This document shows positions 53,065-61,664 of a stretch of 64,000 bases of DNA, piece by piece (position 1 is the stretch's first letter; each line of letters begins with the position of its first letter). Below the pieces are notes generated by a model. It did no database searches. It had not been told where the DNA came from and saw only the letters and a program-made list of their open reading frames with translations. The position numbers and the translations under genes are program-made. Origin of the DNA: Phocaeicola abscessus CCUG 55929 (GTDB lineage Bacteria > Bacteroidota > Bacteroidia > Bacteroidales > Bacteroidaceae); assembly GCF_000312445.1 (NCBI RefSeq), contig NZ_HE997183.1:500727-564726 (forward strand), read 5' to 3'.

Positions 53065-53241
53065 GTGAGGTTTTCAACCACTCCTGCCTTCGAAAACCGG
53101 CCCATCAAGGAGTATAAAGATGTAGTTATCAGTGAGCCCATGATGGGTGTCAATACCCCGAAAGACTTGTTTGCGGATGGCGAGAACTTTATAGGAGGGC
53201 TTTCATCGCCGGTTCTTCTTATAGCTGGCTACAGCCCATAG
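53065..53241 (+). pseudogene. truncated YbjQ/UPF0145 gene
   Basis: From a GTG at 53065 the frame reads RFSTTPAFENRPIKEYKDVV then SEPMMGVNTPKDLFA, the typical N-terminal half of UPF0145 (YbjQ, a pentameric putative metal-binding family of about 105 residues). The match stops near IGGLSS, where the converging ABC permease gene begins to overlap. The C-terminal half is missing. It is probably a fragment left by a rearrangement. Confidence 0.7.
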
Positions 53242-54297
53242 GTCCATCAGGAGCGCAATGAGGGCGAGTGCCCCGACTTCGCGGGCGATACTTTGAAGGT
53301 TGCCTCCTCTGACAAATACCGTCCGGATCCCGTCGATGAAATAATGTATAGGGTTGATGACGGTGGTCATTTGCGCCCACTCGGGCATGGATCGAACAGG
53401 AGTAAAGAGACCGCTCATCAGCAGGAATATCATCACGAAGAACCACAGTACGAACATAGCTTGCTGCATGGTGTCGTTATAGTTGGAGATGACGAGCCCG
53501 AACCCACTGATGACGAAGGCCAGCAGCAGGGCCAGCAGGTAAATCAGGACCAGGCTTCCAGCACTCGTGATGCCATAGACGAGCCATGAAAGTAGGAAGC
53601 AGATGGTCATCACGATGACCACGATGAGCCAGTAGGGGATGAGCTTCGCAAGGATAAACGAAAGCTTACTTACCGGCGTTACATTAATGGCCTCTATGGT
53701 TCCGGCTTCCTTTTCACTCACGATGTTGAGGGCCGGAAGAGTTCCGCAGATGAGCATGACGAGGATGGCCATGAGGGCGGGTATCATGAAAAGCTTGTAG
53801 TTGAGGTGCTTATTATAGAGATAGAGCACGCTCACCGCATCTTCCGACTTGATAAAGGCGGGAATAGCAAGGTGTTGCGCCACGATTTGCGACATGTATC
53901 TGCTGCCCATCATGCCCTTGGTGCCGTTCACGGCATTGGCTGCAATGAGAATCTGCGCATTGCGTCCGTTTTGTCTGTCGCGACTGAAGCCCGCGGGAAT
54001 CTCCACGATAAGGTCGGCTTCCGACCGTTCCACATCTTTCAAGGCGGCCTTGTAGTTGGGCTTTTGGCCGTGGAAGATGAAGTAGCGACTGGCCTCGATG
54101 CGATGTACCAACTGCTGTGAGAAGGGCGAGCGGTCGTTGTCCACCACATCCACGACAATGTTTTTCACCTCCATGTTCATCACCCAGGGCATCACGCACA
54201 TAATGACGACGGGGAATATGACGATGAATTTCGGCAAAAATGGATTGCGCCGGATCTGCAGAAATTCCTTCCGAATGAGATGTTTGATGGTCGACAT
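53203..54297 (-). CDS. ABC-2 efflux permease (YbhR/YhhJ-like), second subunit
   Basis: A 364-residue membrane protein with one N-terminal helix (about 24-44), a large periplasmic domain (DVVDNDRSPFSQQLVHRIEA) and five C-terminal helices. Conserved NIVSEKEAGTIEAINVTPVS, LFTPVRSMPEWAQ and NPIHYFIDGIRTVFVRG blocks are typical of ABC-2 drug exporters. Heterodimer partner of the next gene upstream (2-nt gap). Its 3' end overlaps the truncated YbjQ frame. Confidence 0.9.
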   Translation of the reverse strand: MSTIKHLIRKEFLQIRRNPFLPKFIVIFPVVIMCVMPWVMNMEVKNIVVDVVDNDRSPFSQQLVHRIEASRYFIFHGQKPNYKAALKDVERSEADLIVEIPAGFSRDRQNGRNAQILIAANAVNGTKGMMGSRYMSQIVAQHLAIPAFIKSEDAVSVLYLYNKHLNYKLFMIPALMAILVMLICGTLPALNIVSEKEAGTIEAINVTPVSKLSFILAKLIPYWLIVVIVMTICFLLSWLVYGITSAGSLVLIYLLALLLAFVISGFGLVISNYNDTMQQAMFVLWFFVMIFLLMSGLFTPVRSMPEWAQMTTVINPIHYFIDGIRTVFVRGGNLQSIAREVGALALIALLMDLWAVASYKKNRR

Positions 54298-54299
54298 AG

Positions 54300-55361
54300 T
54301 TACTCGAGTCTTGTGTTAAACTTCTTGAGGGCCACGAGCAGGAAGATGGCTGTCATGCCTGCGAGCACGAGAACCTCCTGTATTGCGTTCTCCACGGGAA
54401 CTCCCATGATCATCAGTTTGCGCATGGCGGCAATGTAATAAGTGGGCGGCATGATGGCCGAGAGCCATTGCAGTATCTTCGGCATGCTCTCCACGGGAAA
54501 CATCATGCCGCTGAGCAAAGCGCTGGGCATTAGCAATATCACGGCCGAAACGATGAGAGCTGCGAGCTGGGTCTTAGCCATCGTGCTGATGAGTAGTCCC
54601 AGCGAGAGAGCCAGCAGGATATAAAGCGAGGATATGAGAATGATGGCCAGCAAGCTTCCTGCCAGTGGGACATTGAGCACGAAGTGCGACATGAGCAGGA
54701 TGCAGATGAGCACGGTGAAGGCCAAGAGCAAGTAGGGAACGGCCTTTGCGATGATAATCAGGAGCGGTCTTACGGGCGACACAAGCAGTATCTCCATCGT
54801 TCCGCGCTCCTTCTCCTTGACGATACTGATGCTCGTCATCATGGCGCAGATGAGCATCAGCAGCATTCCCATGATGCCGGGCACGAAATTGTAGCTGCTC
54901 TTCATTTGCGGATTATAGAGCAACTGCATGGTTATCGGGTTGTGCAAGGGGGCGTTTTGAAGGACGAGCGAGGCATAGTTGGCATACTGCTGGGCCATGT
55001 TGGGGTCGGCTCCGTCGGTAATCAGTTGTATGCTTCCCTGTCTACTGCCAAATTCGTTGCTGAAAACAATAGCCATATCTGCTTTCTGGCTTCGGATGAG
55101 TTGCTCTGCCTCGGCAGGCGTATGTACATGGCGGATTATGCTGAAATACTCCGATTGGCTGAGCTGTAGCACTTTCTGTTGGGTCAGATAGCTCATTTTC
55201 GAGGTAACGACGACGGTCCGCACATTCCTCACATCGGTGCTGATGGCAAAGCCGAAGAGCAGCATCAGCACGATGGGCATGGCGAAGAGTATCAGCATCG
55301 TGCGCTTGTCGCGCAGGATGTGGCGGCCCTCCTTGATGACGAATGCGATAAATTCCTTCAT
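54300..55361 (-). CDS. ABC-2 efflux permease (YbhS-like), first subunit
   Basis: A 353-residue permease with the same layout as its partner: N-terminal helix (FAMPIVLMLLFGFAI), periplasmic domain and five C-terminal helices. The VKEKERGTMEILLVSPVRP loop and MFPVESMPKILQWLS are family hallmarks. Lies 3 nt after the tandem ATPase gene. Together the two permeases and the ATPase make a YbhFSR-type exporter. Confidence 0.9.
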   Translation of the reverse strand: MKEFIAFVIKEGRHILRDKRTMLILFAMPIVLMLLFGFAISTDVRNVRTVVVTSKMSYLTQQKVLQLSQSEYFSIIRHVHTPAEAEQLIRSQKADMAIVFSNEFGSRQGSIQLITDGADPNMAQQYANYASLVLQNAPLHNPITMQLLYNPQMKSSYNFVPGIMGMLLMLICAMMTSISIVKEKERGTMEILLVSPVRPLLIIIAKAVPYLLLAFTVLICILLMSHFVLNVPLAGSLLAIILISSLYILLALSLGLLISTMAKTQLAALIVSAVILLMPSALLSGMMFPVESMPKILQWLSAIMPPTYYIAAMRKLMIMGVPVENAIQEVLVLAGMTAIFLLVALKKFNTRLE

Positions 55362-55364
55362 GGG

Positions 55365-56846
55365 TCAGTCTGATTTACGGGTTGCCTGGCGGGCTAAATG
55401 GGTGAATACGGCATTCATGTCGGGCAGGGCGAACTGCCTCTTGAGTTCCTCGGGGCTGCCCATGGCGCTTATCTTCCCATCCACCATGATAGAGATTCGA
55501 TCGCAGTATTCCGCCTCGTCCATATAGTGGGTGGTTACGAAAACCGTGATGCCCCGATCGGCGGCATCGTAGATGAGTTGCCAGAACTGCTTCCGCGTGG
55601 CGGGGTCCACACCTCCCGTGGGCTCATCAAGGAAGACGATGCCGGGTTCGTGGAAGATGCTTACCGAGAAGGCGAGCTTCTGCTTCCATCCTAAGGGGAG
55701 CGACTTGACGATGCTGTCGTGCCGTCCGTCCATGCCTAAATAGGTCAGCATCGAATCGGTCTTCATCCTGATACCCTGATCGCTCATACCGTAGATTCCC
55801 CCGAAGAGGCGTATGTTCTCGGCTACGGTCAAGTCTTCATAGAGCGAGAATCTCTGGCTCATGTAACCGATGTGCCTCTTTATCTGCTCATGCTCCCGCG
55901 AGATGTCGAAGCCCATGACGCTACCCTTGCCGCTGGTAGGCCGGTTAAGTCCCGTAAGCATGTGCATGGCGGTAGTCTTACCGGCCCCGTTTGCGCCGAG
56001 GAAGCCGAAGATCTCGCCCCTCTTTACCGTAAACGAGATGTCGTCCACGGCATGGAAGCTCCCGAAAGCCTTCACGAGATGGGAGACCTCAATGACTGTT
56101 TTCGCTTCTTGCTTCATGGAATTGGAGGGCGCCTCGTCCCTTATAGGGGGCTCGGGGTTGAATATTTCCTTGAAGTGGGTGAGTATTTCGTCGGGAACTC
56201 CGATGCCCGCAACGGACCCTCTGTTAAGGAATGCCACGCGTCCGCACATCCTCACCTCGTCCAGATAAGGTGTTGCGGCAACGATCGTGATGCCCTTTTC
56301 TTTGAGCCCCGTGAGCATATCCCACAGCTCCTTACGGCTGACGGGGTCGACTCCGGTGGTGGGCTCGTCGAGGAAAAGCACGCTCGGTTGGTGCACGAGG
56401 GCGCACGAGAGGGCAAGCTTTTGCTTCATGCCGCCCGACAGCGCGCCGGCCCTGCGGTTCCTGAAAGGCTCTATCTGCGAGTAGATGGGCCTGATGAGGT
56501 TGTAGCCCTCGTCGACGGTAGTGCCGAACAAGGTGGCGAAAAACTCAAGGTTTTCCTGCACCGAGAGATCTTGGTAGAGCGAAAACTTGCCCGGCATATA
56601 TCCCACCCGACTGCGTATCTGCGACATCTGTCGCATCACATCGTATCCGTCGACCGTAGCTATGCCCGCATCTGGCAGAATAAGGGTCGCCAGGATGCGG
56701 AAAAGCGTGGTCTTGCCCGCTCCGTCGGGACCGATAAGCCCAAAGACTTCTCCTTCGTCTATGGAGAGCGAAACATCTTTCAGAGCCTGTATCCTTCCAT
56801 AGTTTTTCGATAAGTTCGTTATCTCTATGGCATGTACCATGTTCAC
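55365..56846 (-). CDS. tandem ABC ATPase of efflux system (YbhF-like)
   Basis: A 493-residue protein with two fused nucleotide-binding domains. Domain 1: Walker A GPDGAGKTT, signature LSGGMKQKLALS, Walker B LFLDEPTTGVDP. Domain 2: Walker A GANGAGKTT, a degenerate signature (LPLGWKQKLAFS), Walker B VFLDEPTGGVDP. The LxLGW variant is usual in YbhF proteins. Starts at Met 56846 or 56840. Lies 30 nt after the membrane-fusion gene. Confidence 0.93.
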   Translation of the reverse strand: MNMVHAIEITNLSKNYGRIQALKDVSLSIDEGEVFGLIGPDGAGKTTLFRILATLILPDAGIATVDGYDVMRQMSQIRSRVGYMPGKFSLYQDLSVQENLEFFATLFGTTVDEGYNLIRPIYSQIEPFRNRRAGALSGGMKQKLALSCALVHQPSVLFLDEPTTGVDPVSRKELWDMLTGLKEKGITIVAATPYLDEVRMCGRVAFLNRGSVAGIGVPDEILTHFKEIFNPEPPIRDEAPSNSMKQEAKTVIEVSHLVKAFGSFHAVDDISFTVKRGEIFGFLGANGAGKTTAMHMLTGLNRPTSGKGSVMGFDISREHEQIKRHIGYMSQRFSLYEDLTVAENIRLFGGIYGMSDQGIRMKTDSMLTYLGMDGRHDSIVKSLPLGWKQKLAFSVSIFHEPGIVFLDEPTGGVDPATRKQFWQLIYDAADRGITVFVTTHYMDEAEYCDRISIMVDGKISAMGSPEELKRQFALPDMNAVFTHLARQATRKSD

Positions 56847-56876
56847 ACCTTCATCTTTGATCTTTACTCCTTGCTC

Positions 56877-57818
56877 TTAGTATTCTAGCCTCACCGAGCC
56901 ATACATGCCAATTTTGATGTAGCCATCGTTCTTTACAGCCACCTTCATGGCATACACCAAGTCGGCCCGCTCGTCGTCGGTGAGGATGGTTTTGGGTGTA
57001 AACTCGCTCTTCGCGGATATCCATGTTACCGTGCCCTGATATTCTTTGAGGTGGTCGTTGCCGTAGTCGGCGAGCACTTTTACCCTCTGCCCGAGCTTGA
57101 CTTGCTCTAGCTGTGCGGTCGTGATGTAGGCGCGAAGATACATGTGGTCGATATCCGCCATCTTGAAGAGCGGTTTTCCTGTAGTGGCAAACTCCCCCTC
57201 CTCGGCATATTTCTCAAGCACGAGGCCTGTAATGGGCGCATAGAGATGGCACTTCCGGAGCTGGTCGGCTATCTGGAGGCTTTGTATGTCCGCCGTTCCC
57301 ATTTGCGCGTTGAGGCTTTTGGTGGAAGTGTTGAGGGTCGAGGTCTGGGCCTCAAGCTGCTTCTGTAGCACCCGCAGCTGGCTGCTCGCGTCGTCGAGCA
57401 GCTTGTGGTTAGCCGCCCCGTCCTTTACGAGTTGCGCATAGCGGTTCACATCTTCTTGGGCTTTTTGGATTTGCTGGGTGGTGGCCGCTATCTGCTTCTG
57501 CGTCTCCGGCTTTTGGCTTTCATAGACGAATTTCGTCGCGCCGATCTGCCGCGCCTTCAGGTAGAGCTGCACGGTGTCTACAAGCCCCACTTGAGTTCCG
57601 CCCTTCACCCTGTCTCCCTCGGTGATGTCAAACTGCAGCAGCTTGCCCGTTTGCTCGGCCGAGACGGTGATTTCGGTAGCCTCGAAGATTCCGGAAGCAA
57701 AGTTTTCTTCCTCCTTGTTGCCGCAAGAGGCGGGAATGATCGCCGCGGCTAAAACGACGATGGTACTCTTCAAAGTCTTCATATTTCTGTTGTTTTTATT
57801 TTGGAGTCTCACTTTCAT
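56877..57818 (-). CDS. HlyD-family membrane-fusion lipoprotein of efflux system
   Basis: A 313-residue periplasmic adaptor (YbhG/YhiI type). The ATG at 57818 overlaps the TolC stop (ATGA), implying coupling; the Met at 57782 (MKTLKSTIVVLAAA) gives a shorter signal peptide. Both lead to a lipobox-like IPASC. The core has the paired lipoyl halves (TGKLLQFDITEGDRVKGG and HLYAPITGLVLEKYAEEGE) around a long alpha-hairpin (about 95-190). Links the inner-membrane ABC pump to TolC. Confidence 0.9.
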   Translation of the reverse strand: MKVRLQNKNNRNMKTLKSTIVVLAAAIIPASCGNKEEENFASGIFEATEITVSAEQTGKLLQFDITEGDRVKGGTQVGLVDTVQLYLKARQIGATKFVYESQKPETQKQIAATTQQIQKAQEDVNRYAQLVKDGAANHKLLDDASSQLRVLQKQLEAQTSTLNTSTKSLNAQMGTADIQSLQIADQLRKCHLYAPITGLVLEKYAEEGEFATTGKPLFKMADIDHMYLRAYITTAQLEQVKLGQRVKVLADYGNDHLKEYQGTVTWISAKSEFTPKTILTDDERADLVYAMKVAVKNDGYIKIGMYGSVRLEY

Positions 57819-59053
57819 TCTCCCTTGATGGTATTCAGGGCATAGAGTTCCCTTAGCAATTCAATCTCGTGGAGCGCTTTCTGCTGGCGCGCCTGGGCGA
57901 CGGCGTTGATGTCGCGGAGCATCTCGTTGACGCTCTCCGTGCCCAGCCTTACCTTGCTCTCGCTCTTTGAGCGGATGTTTTCCCGTAGTCTGACGATTTC
58001 TTCATCTTGCTCGATCTGTCTCCGCAGGATGTCGATGTTTCCGCTGCCATTTTCTTCCTGAAGCGAGTTATTGAAGAGGAAGGTCTCCCGCTGGCTGTCT
58101 ATCTGTCGGCTTTGGGCCTCCAGCAGCCGGATGTCATTCCTGCGCGTGTAGAGCGAGCCGATGTTCCAGCTCAGAGTCAGACCGCCCGCCAGCAGGCCAT
58201 TTTTCATCATGTCGATTACCTTCGTGTGATAAGTGCCCATCCCGAAAACTTTCAGGGTAGGCATGAGCCTCGTGTTCAACAGCCTCCGCTGTGCCTCGAT
58301 AAGCCTGCCTTGGGCGGTATAGTATTGAAGTTCAGGTCGTGTATTCTCCTGTTGGGCATCCTTGACAGGAGGAATGGCAAGCAGGGTTTTTTCCCAAAAC
58401 TGCCGCCCGACAAAGATGCCGAGCATTTTCAGATAGGCTGCTCTCGAGGCTTGCTGGGCATCGAAGGCCTGCCGTGCCTTGACCTCTTCCACCCTTACGG
58501 CGTCCCAATCGCTTTGGTTGGCCACTCCTCCTCGCATCATGCTCTCGATGCCTTTGCGGGCTATGTCGAGGTCGCTTTGCAGCAACAGGGTCTGCTTGAG
58601 CCGCTCGTCGAGCATGAGCACGCCAAAGTAGAGCTGTTCGACACGCTGGTTGAGCTCGTAGAGCGACACCCTGAGTTGCTGGTTCCGCACATTCGCTTCT
58701 GCGCTTGCCACCTCCTTCTGTGACTTGATTTGTCCCCCATCGTAGAGGTTCTGGCTGACGACCACCGAGCCGGAGGCCATCCAGTTCTTCATATTCAATC
58801 CCATCTGCCGCATCGCAGGGCTTGCGCCGAGTACATTGGTGAATGCCATTGCGTTGGCCGACACGCTGATTTGCGGCAGCCAGGCTTTCTGCGCGTTCTC
58901 GAGGGTGTAGTCGCGCGACAGCTCGATGAGGTCATACTGCTTCACGGCGGGATAGTTGTCGTGGGCCATCTGCTTGCATTCCTCGAGCGTGAGAGACTGT
59001 GCCTGTGCCAGCATCGGCAGCATACATATTATAATATAGATACTCTTCCTCAT
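57815..59053 (-). CDS. TolC-family outer-membrane efflux protein
   Basis: A 412-residue outer-membrane channel protein. The ATG at 59053 gives a signal peptide (MRKSIYIIICMLPMLAQAQ). SLTLEECKQMAHDNYPAVKQ is the usual first repeat start, with the second half repeat near residue 210, and long coiled-coil helices between. Exit duct of the tripartite pump. First gene of the efflux operon; its -7 element at 59090-59097 faces the AraC gene promoter. Confidence 0.92.
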   Translation of the reverse strand: MRKSIYIIICMLPMLAQAQSLTLEECKQMAHDNYPAVKQYDLIELSRDYTLENAQKAWLPQISVSANAMAFTNVLGASPAMRQMGLNMKNWMASGSVVVSQNLYDGGQIKSQKEVASAEANVRNQQLRVSLYELNQRVEQLYFGVLMLDERLKQTLLLQSDLDIARKGIESMMRGGVANQSDWDAVRVEEVKARQAFDAQQASRAAYLKMLGIFVGRQFWEKTLLAIPPVKDAQQENTRPELQYYTAQGRLIEAQRRLLNTRLMPTLKVFGMGTYHTKVIDMMKNGLLAGGLTLSWNIGSLYTRRNDIRLLEAQSRQIDSQRETFLFNNSLQEENGSGNIDILRRQIEQDEEIVRLRENIRSKSESKVRLGTESVNEMLRDINAVAQARQQKALHEIELLRELYALNTIKGE

Positions 59054-59089
59054 TGTATTGGGGTTTATTCTGTATTGTAAATCTGTCTG

Positions 59090-59097
59090 CAAAGATA
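59090..59097 (-). promoter_or_regulatory. -7 element of efflux operon
   Basis: Minus-strand TATCTTTG, 37 nt before the TolC start. About 100 nt from the divergent AraC-gene -7 element, leaving room for a shared operator. Confidence 0.55.
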
Positions 59098-59194
59098 CGC
59101 TCGAATTCCTTATACGCCGTTATCTACAAGTGGAAGAAGATGCTCTTTTTGTACATTATATGCTGGAAAAGAGTGCAATTTATGGGATTTTTAT

Positions 59195-59202
59195 TATCTT
59201 TG
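59195..59202 (+). promoter_or_regulatory. -7 element of AraC regulator gene
   Basis: TATCTTTG, 21 nt before the ATG at 59223. Confidence 0.55.
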
Positions 59203-59222
59203 CGTCATATTTATATGGGAAA

Positions 59223-60131
59223 ATGAAGACAAAAAAACCAGAGACGCTCACCTTCGAGCGCATGACCGAATTGTTCTACAACGACTCTGCCGGTCAGTCC
59301 GAGAAAGTGTTGTTGGGCAAGGAAATGTCGATTATCTTCGATGTCGGAGTGGGTGTGCGGCGTGTGTTGCAAGAAGGCATGCTGCTGCAGATGCTCGACT
59401 ATCGCTGCGGATTCATCAGACGGGGTTGGGTGCGGGCGAAAATCAATCTCGTGGAATATACCATCGGTATTGGGACCCTGGCCTTTCTTACCCCCGGGAG
59501 CATCGTGGAGCCTCTTGAATACAGTGCTGACTTCGCCTTAGAGGGCATGGCCGTGTCGGCCGAGTTGGTGCATCTGTCTCTCAACAACCATCTGCCGAGA
59601 ATCTTCAACGGACACAAGACCGACGGGCGGATGCGGGTATCCGAGGAGACCTGCGACATAGTCGACCGTATGTTGCGCCTGCTTTTCGATGTCTCTCACA
59701 AGGCCCGCCACGACAATCAGATGGTACTGAATCTCGTTGCGGCCTACCTTAACTTCTTCGACCAGCAATTTGCCGAAGGCACGGAGATGTCGGTCGGCCG
59801 CAATGCCAACGAGCGGTTCCTCTTCGAACGGTTTATCTATCTGGTCAACAACTATAGCAGCCGGGAGCATCACCTCGACTTCTATGCCGGTAAAATGTGC
59901 ATTACGGTGCGCTATCTGAGCACGATGATTCGCAAGGCGAGTGGCGTTACCGCGAAGGAATGGCTCGACCGGGCTTTAGTTACACAGGCCAAGGTGATGC
60001 TTAGCTACAGCAGCAGGAATGTGGCGCAGATAGCCGACGAGCTCAACTTCCCCACGTCCAGCTTCTTCTGCAAATTCTTCAAACGGATGACGGGGCTGAC
60101 TCCCCAGCAATACCGCCGCTCGGACGATTAG
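59223..60131 (+). CDS. AraC-family transcriptional regulator
   Basis: A 302-residue regulator. The ATG at 59223 is chosen because it lies right after a promoter -7 element; the open frame upstream (from 59058) overlaps the divergent promoter. The N-terminal part is a ligand/dimerisation domain (about 25-190); the C-terminal double helix-turn-helix spans about 205-300 (NVAQIADELNFPTSSFFCKF and MTGLTPQQYRRS). Divergent from, and probably controlling, the TolC-HlyD-ABC efflux operon. Confidence 0.92.
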   Translation: MKTKKPETLTFERMTELFYNDSAGQSEKVLLGKEMSIIFDVGVGVRRVLQEGMLLQMLDYRCGFIRRGWVRAKINLVEYTIGIGTLAFLTPGSIVEPLEYSADFALEGMAVSAELVHLSLNNHLPRIFNGHKTDGRMRVSEETCDIVDRMLRLLFDVSHKARHDNQMVLNLVAAYLNFFDQQFAEGTEMSVGRNANERFLFERFIYLVNNYSSREHHLDFYAGKMCITVRYLSTMIRKASGVTAKEWLDRALVTQAKVMLSYSSRNVAQIADELNFPTSSFFCKFFKRMTGLTPQQYRRSDD

Positions 60132-60301
60132 TCGGCAAACGAATCGGAAACCGCAATCAGGCCGGAGTCGTGACAAAGCGAGTGCATCGACTCCATCTCC
60201 AAGGTGGAATGGGCAATGCCAGCCGCTTTTAATCTTCGCTTCAGCATGTTTTCATCTGTTCCATATCGCCCCGACTCATCCATGACAATATGAGCAGTCA
60301 G
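60128..60301 (-). pseudogene. C-terminal remnant of a cation diffusion facilitator
   Basis: The last 57 codons of a minus-strand open frame read LTAHIVMDESGRYGTDENML and then AAGIAHSTLEMESMHSLC, the layout of the cytoplasmic C-terminal domain of CDF metal exporters (ALTAHIV, D-LL, GI-H-T-E-E). The membrane part is absent, and the frame joins directly to a kinase fragment upstream. Confidence 0.5.
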
Positions 60302-60418
60302 CGAAATCAACTCACGGTCATAGAACTTCACGCCCAGACGCTGCGCCAACAGTTCACCTATGCGGTGGTCTCCACTGCCGTATTCGTCTGAGATGGTGAT
60401 GACAAACGGCTGCGTCCT
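60302..60418 (-). pseudogene. N-terminal fragment of cytidylate kinase-like protein
   Basis: In the same frame as the CDF tail: FVITISDEYGSGDHRIGELL then AQRLGVKFYDRELI, the usual start of the Bacteroidales cytidylate-kinase-like family (FVITISREYGSGG-IGE-LA--LG--FYD-EL). The P-loop region is altered (SGDHRIG) and only about 39 residues remain. Confidence 0.6.
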
Positions 60419-60441
60419 GTCGGTAAGCACGACTGTCTCTT

Positions 60442-60640
60442 GCGCCGCTGCCCCCGCGTATCGATAAGCCATCCCACGAAAGGCCTCGACACGATAGAGG
60501 CCACGCTGAACAGGGCGGTTGCCAGCCCGATAGTCACCGCGTCGCCTCCCAACCATGTGACGAAAAAGGGAAACGTGGGCAGCAACGCATGGAAATTGAC
60601 GAAAAAATGCAAAAGTTACCAGACAAGGAACCGAACCGGA
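60442..60640 (-). pseudogene. N-terminal fragment of an MFS transporter, frameshifted
   Basis: Minus-strand sequence FFVNFHALLPTFPFFVTWLG then ATALFSVASIVSRPFVGWLI and DTRGQR matches the first two to three helices of an MFS permease, including the loop-2/3 motif RPFVGWLIDTRGQR. Upstream of it the in-phase residues (CLVTFAFF) lie in another frame, so a 1-nt change in the T run near 60611-60617 is likely. The fragment ends 24 nt before the kinase fragment. Confidence 0.65.
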
Positions 60641-60764
60641 AAGTTATCATTTTCCTCTTTTTGACTTCGGCTCCCGGAACGGGAAATTCCCCCCCCTCCG
60701 ACAGGACGATCCCAAGAATCCGTTTGCACGGGCCGTCTCCTGTTTCATCGTCCTGCTTATCGAT

Positions 60765-61424
60765 TCAGTAGGCTGCGGTAAAGCGTTCGCAATGGTGATT
60801 TTCCTGCTCCAGTTCGTCGATCATCGCTACCGCATAATCTTCGACCGAGATGAAGCTCTCGCCTTTTTCGTCGAAGAGCATATCGTCTTTACCCAAGCGA
60901 TATTTTCCGGTGCGGACGCCCGGTCCCATATTACCGAGATTGCCGGCGGGAGAGAAGAAGACCCAATCGATTGCTTTCTCTTTCATCAGCGTATTGAGAT
61001 AAAACTCTCCCAACGATTTCACGCCCGGCAACCACGCTTCGGGAAGAGTGCCGGTATCGACCAACCGCACCCCGGGTTTTACGAAAAGAGTACCGGCTCC
61101 GCCTACGATCAGCAGACGCTTTACTCCCGCACGTTTCGCCCCTTCGACGATTTTCGGGTAATTTTCAAGCGTCTCTTCGTACTGACGAGGATTTGTCCAG
61201 CCCGGGTTATAGGCACTGATAATGGCATCTTTGCCTTTTGCCAATTCCGCCAAAGTGTCTGGATTGGTTGCGTCTGCTTTAACAACGGTCAGGTTCGGAT
61301 TATTGATCGAAACTTTTTGAGGGTTGAGAACGACCGCGGTAACCTTATGACCGCGGTTCAATGCTTCATTCAGGATTGCGGAACCTACGAATCCGCTCGC
61401 TCCGATTAAAACTATGTTTTTCAT
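60765..61424 (-). CDS. NAD(P)-dependent oxidoreductase (NmrA/SDR-like)
   Basis: A 219-residue atypical short-chain dehydrogenase with Rossmann loop VLIGASGFVGSAILNEAL and the AISAYNPGW and RLLIVGGAGTLF strands of the YwnB/NAD(P)H-binding group. Proteins of this group are often induced by electrophiles or quinones. It is divergent from an HxlR regulator, the normal arrangement, and its -7 element is at 61490-61497. Intact, although pseudogenes lie on both sides. Confidence 0.9.
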   Translation of the reverse strand: MKNIVLIGASGFVGSAILNEALNRGHKVTAVVLNPQKVSINNPNLTVVKADATNPDTLAELAKGKDAIISAYNPGWTNPRQYEETLENYPKIVEGAKRAGVKRLLIVGGAGTLFVKPGVRLVDTGTLPEAWLPGVKSLGEFYLNTLMKEKAIDWVFFSPAGNLGNMGPGVRTGKYRLGKDDMLFDEKGESFISVEDYAVAMIDELEQENHHCERFTAAY

Positions 61425-61489
61425 ACATATAAAATTTTGAAATTAAACATTAGTCGACGAAACAATCTTTTCATCTGTTTTTTATGCGG

Positions 61490-61497
61490 CAAAAGTA
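61490..61497 (-). promoter_or_regulatory. -7 element for oxidoreductase gene
   Basis: Minus-strand TACTTTTG, 65 nt before the ATG at 61424. Confidence 0.5.
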
Positions 61498-61606
61498 TAG
61501 GAAAAATAAATACAAAACAAGTAGGCACTCGATACGCAAATAGTTACCCCAAGGTAACGATTGTTGGGTATGAGTCCTTTACAACGATATTTTTTTTCGT
61601 ATTTTT

Positions 61607-61641
61607 TTTGCTTGCAATCATTGATGGATTGGTTACTTTTG
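61607..61641 (+). promoter_or_regulatory. promoter of HxlR regulator gene
   Basis: TTTG at 61607-61610 and TACTTTTG at 61634-61641, spacer 23 nt (slightly long). The ATG follows at 61665. Confidence 0.5.
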
Positions 61642-61664
61642 CATATTCTAAAGAAGCAAAGAAT

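Noticed and set aside
59058-59222. N-terminal extension of the AraC regulator
   Set aside because: The extension overlaps both divergent promoters, and the ATG at 59223 lies directly after a TATCTTTG element.
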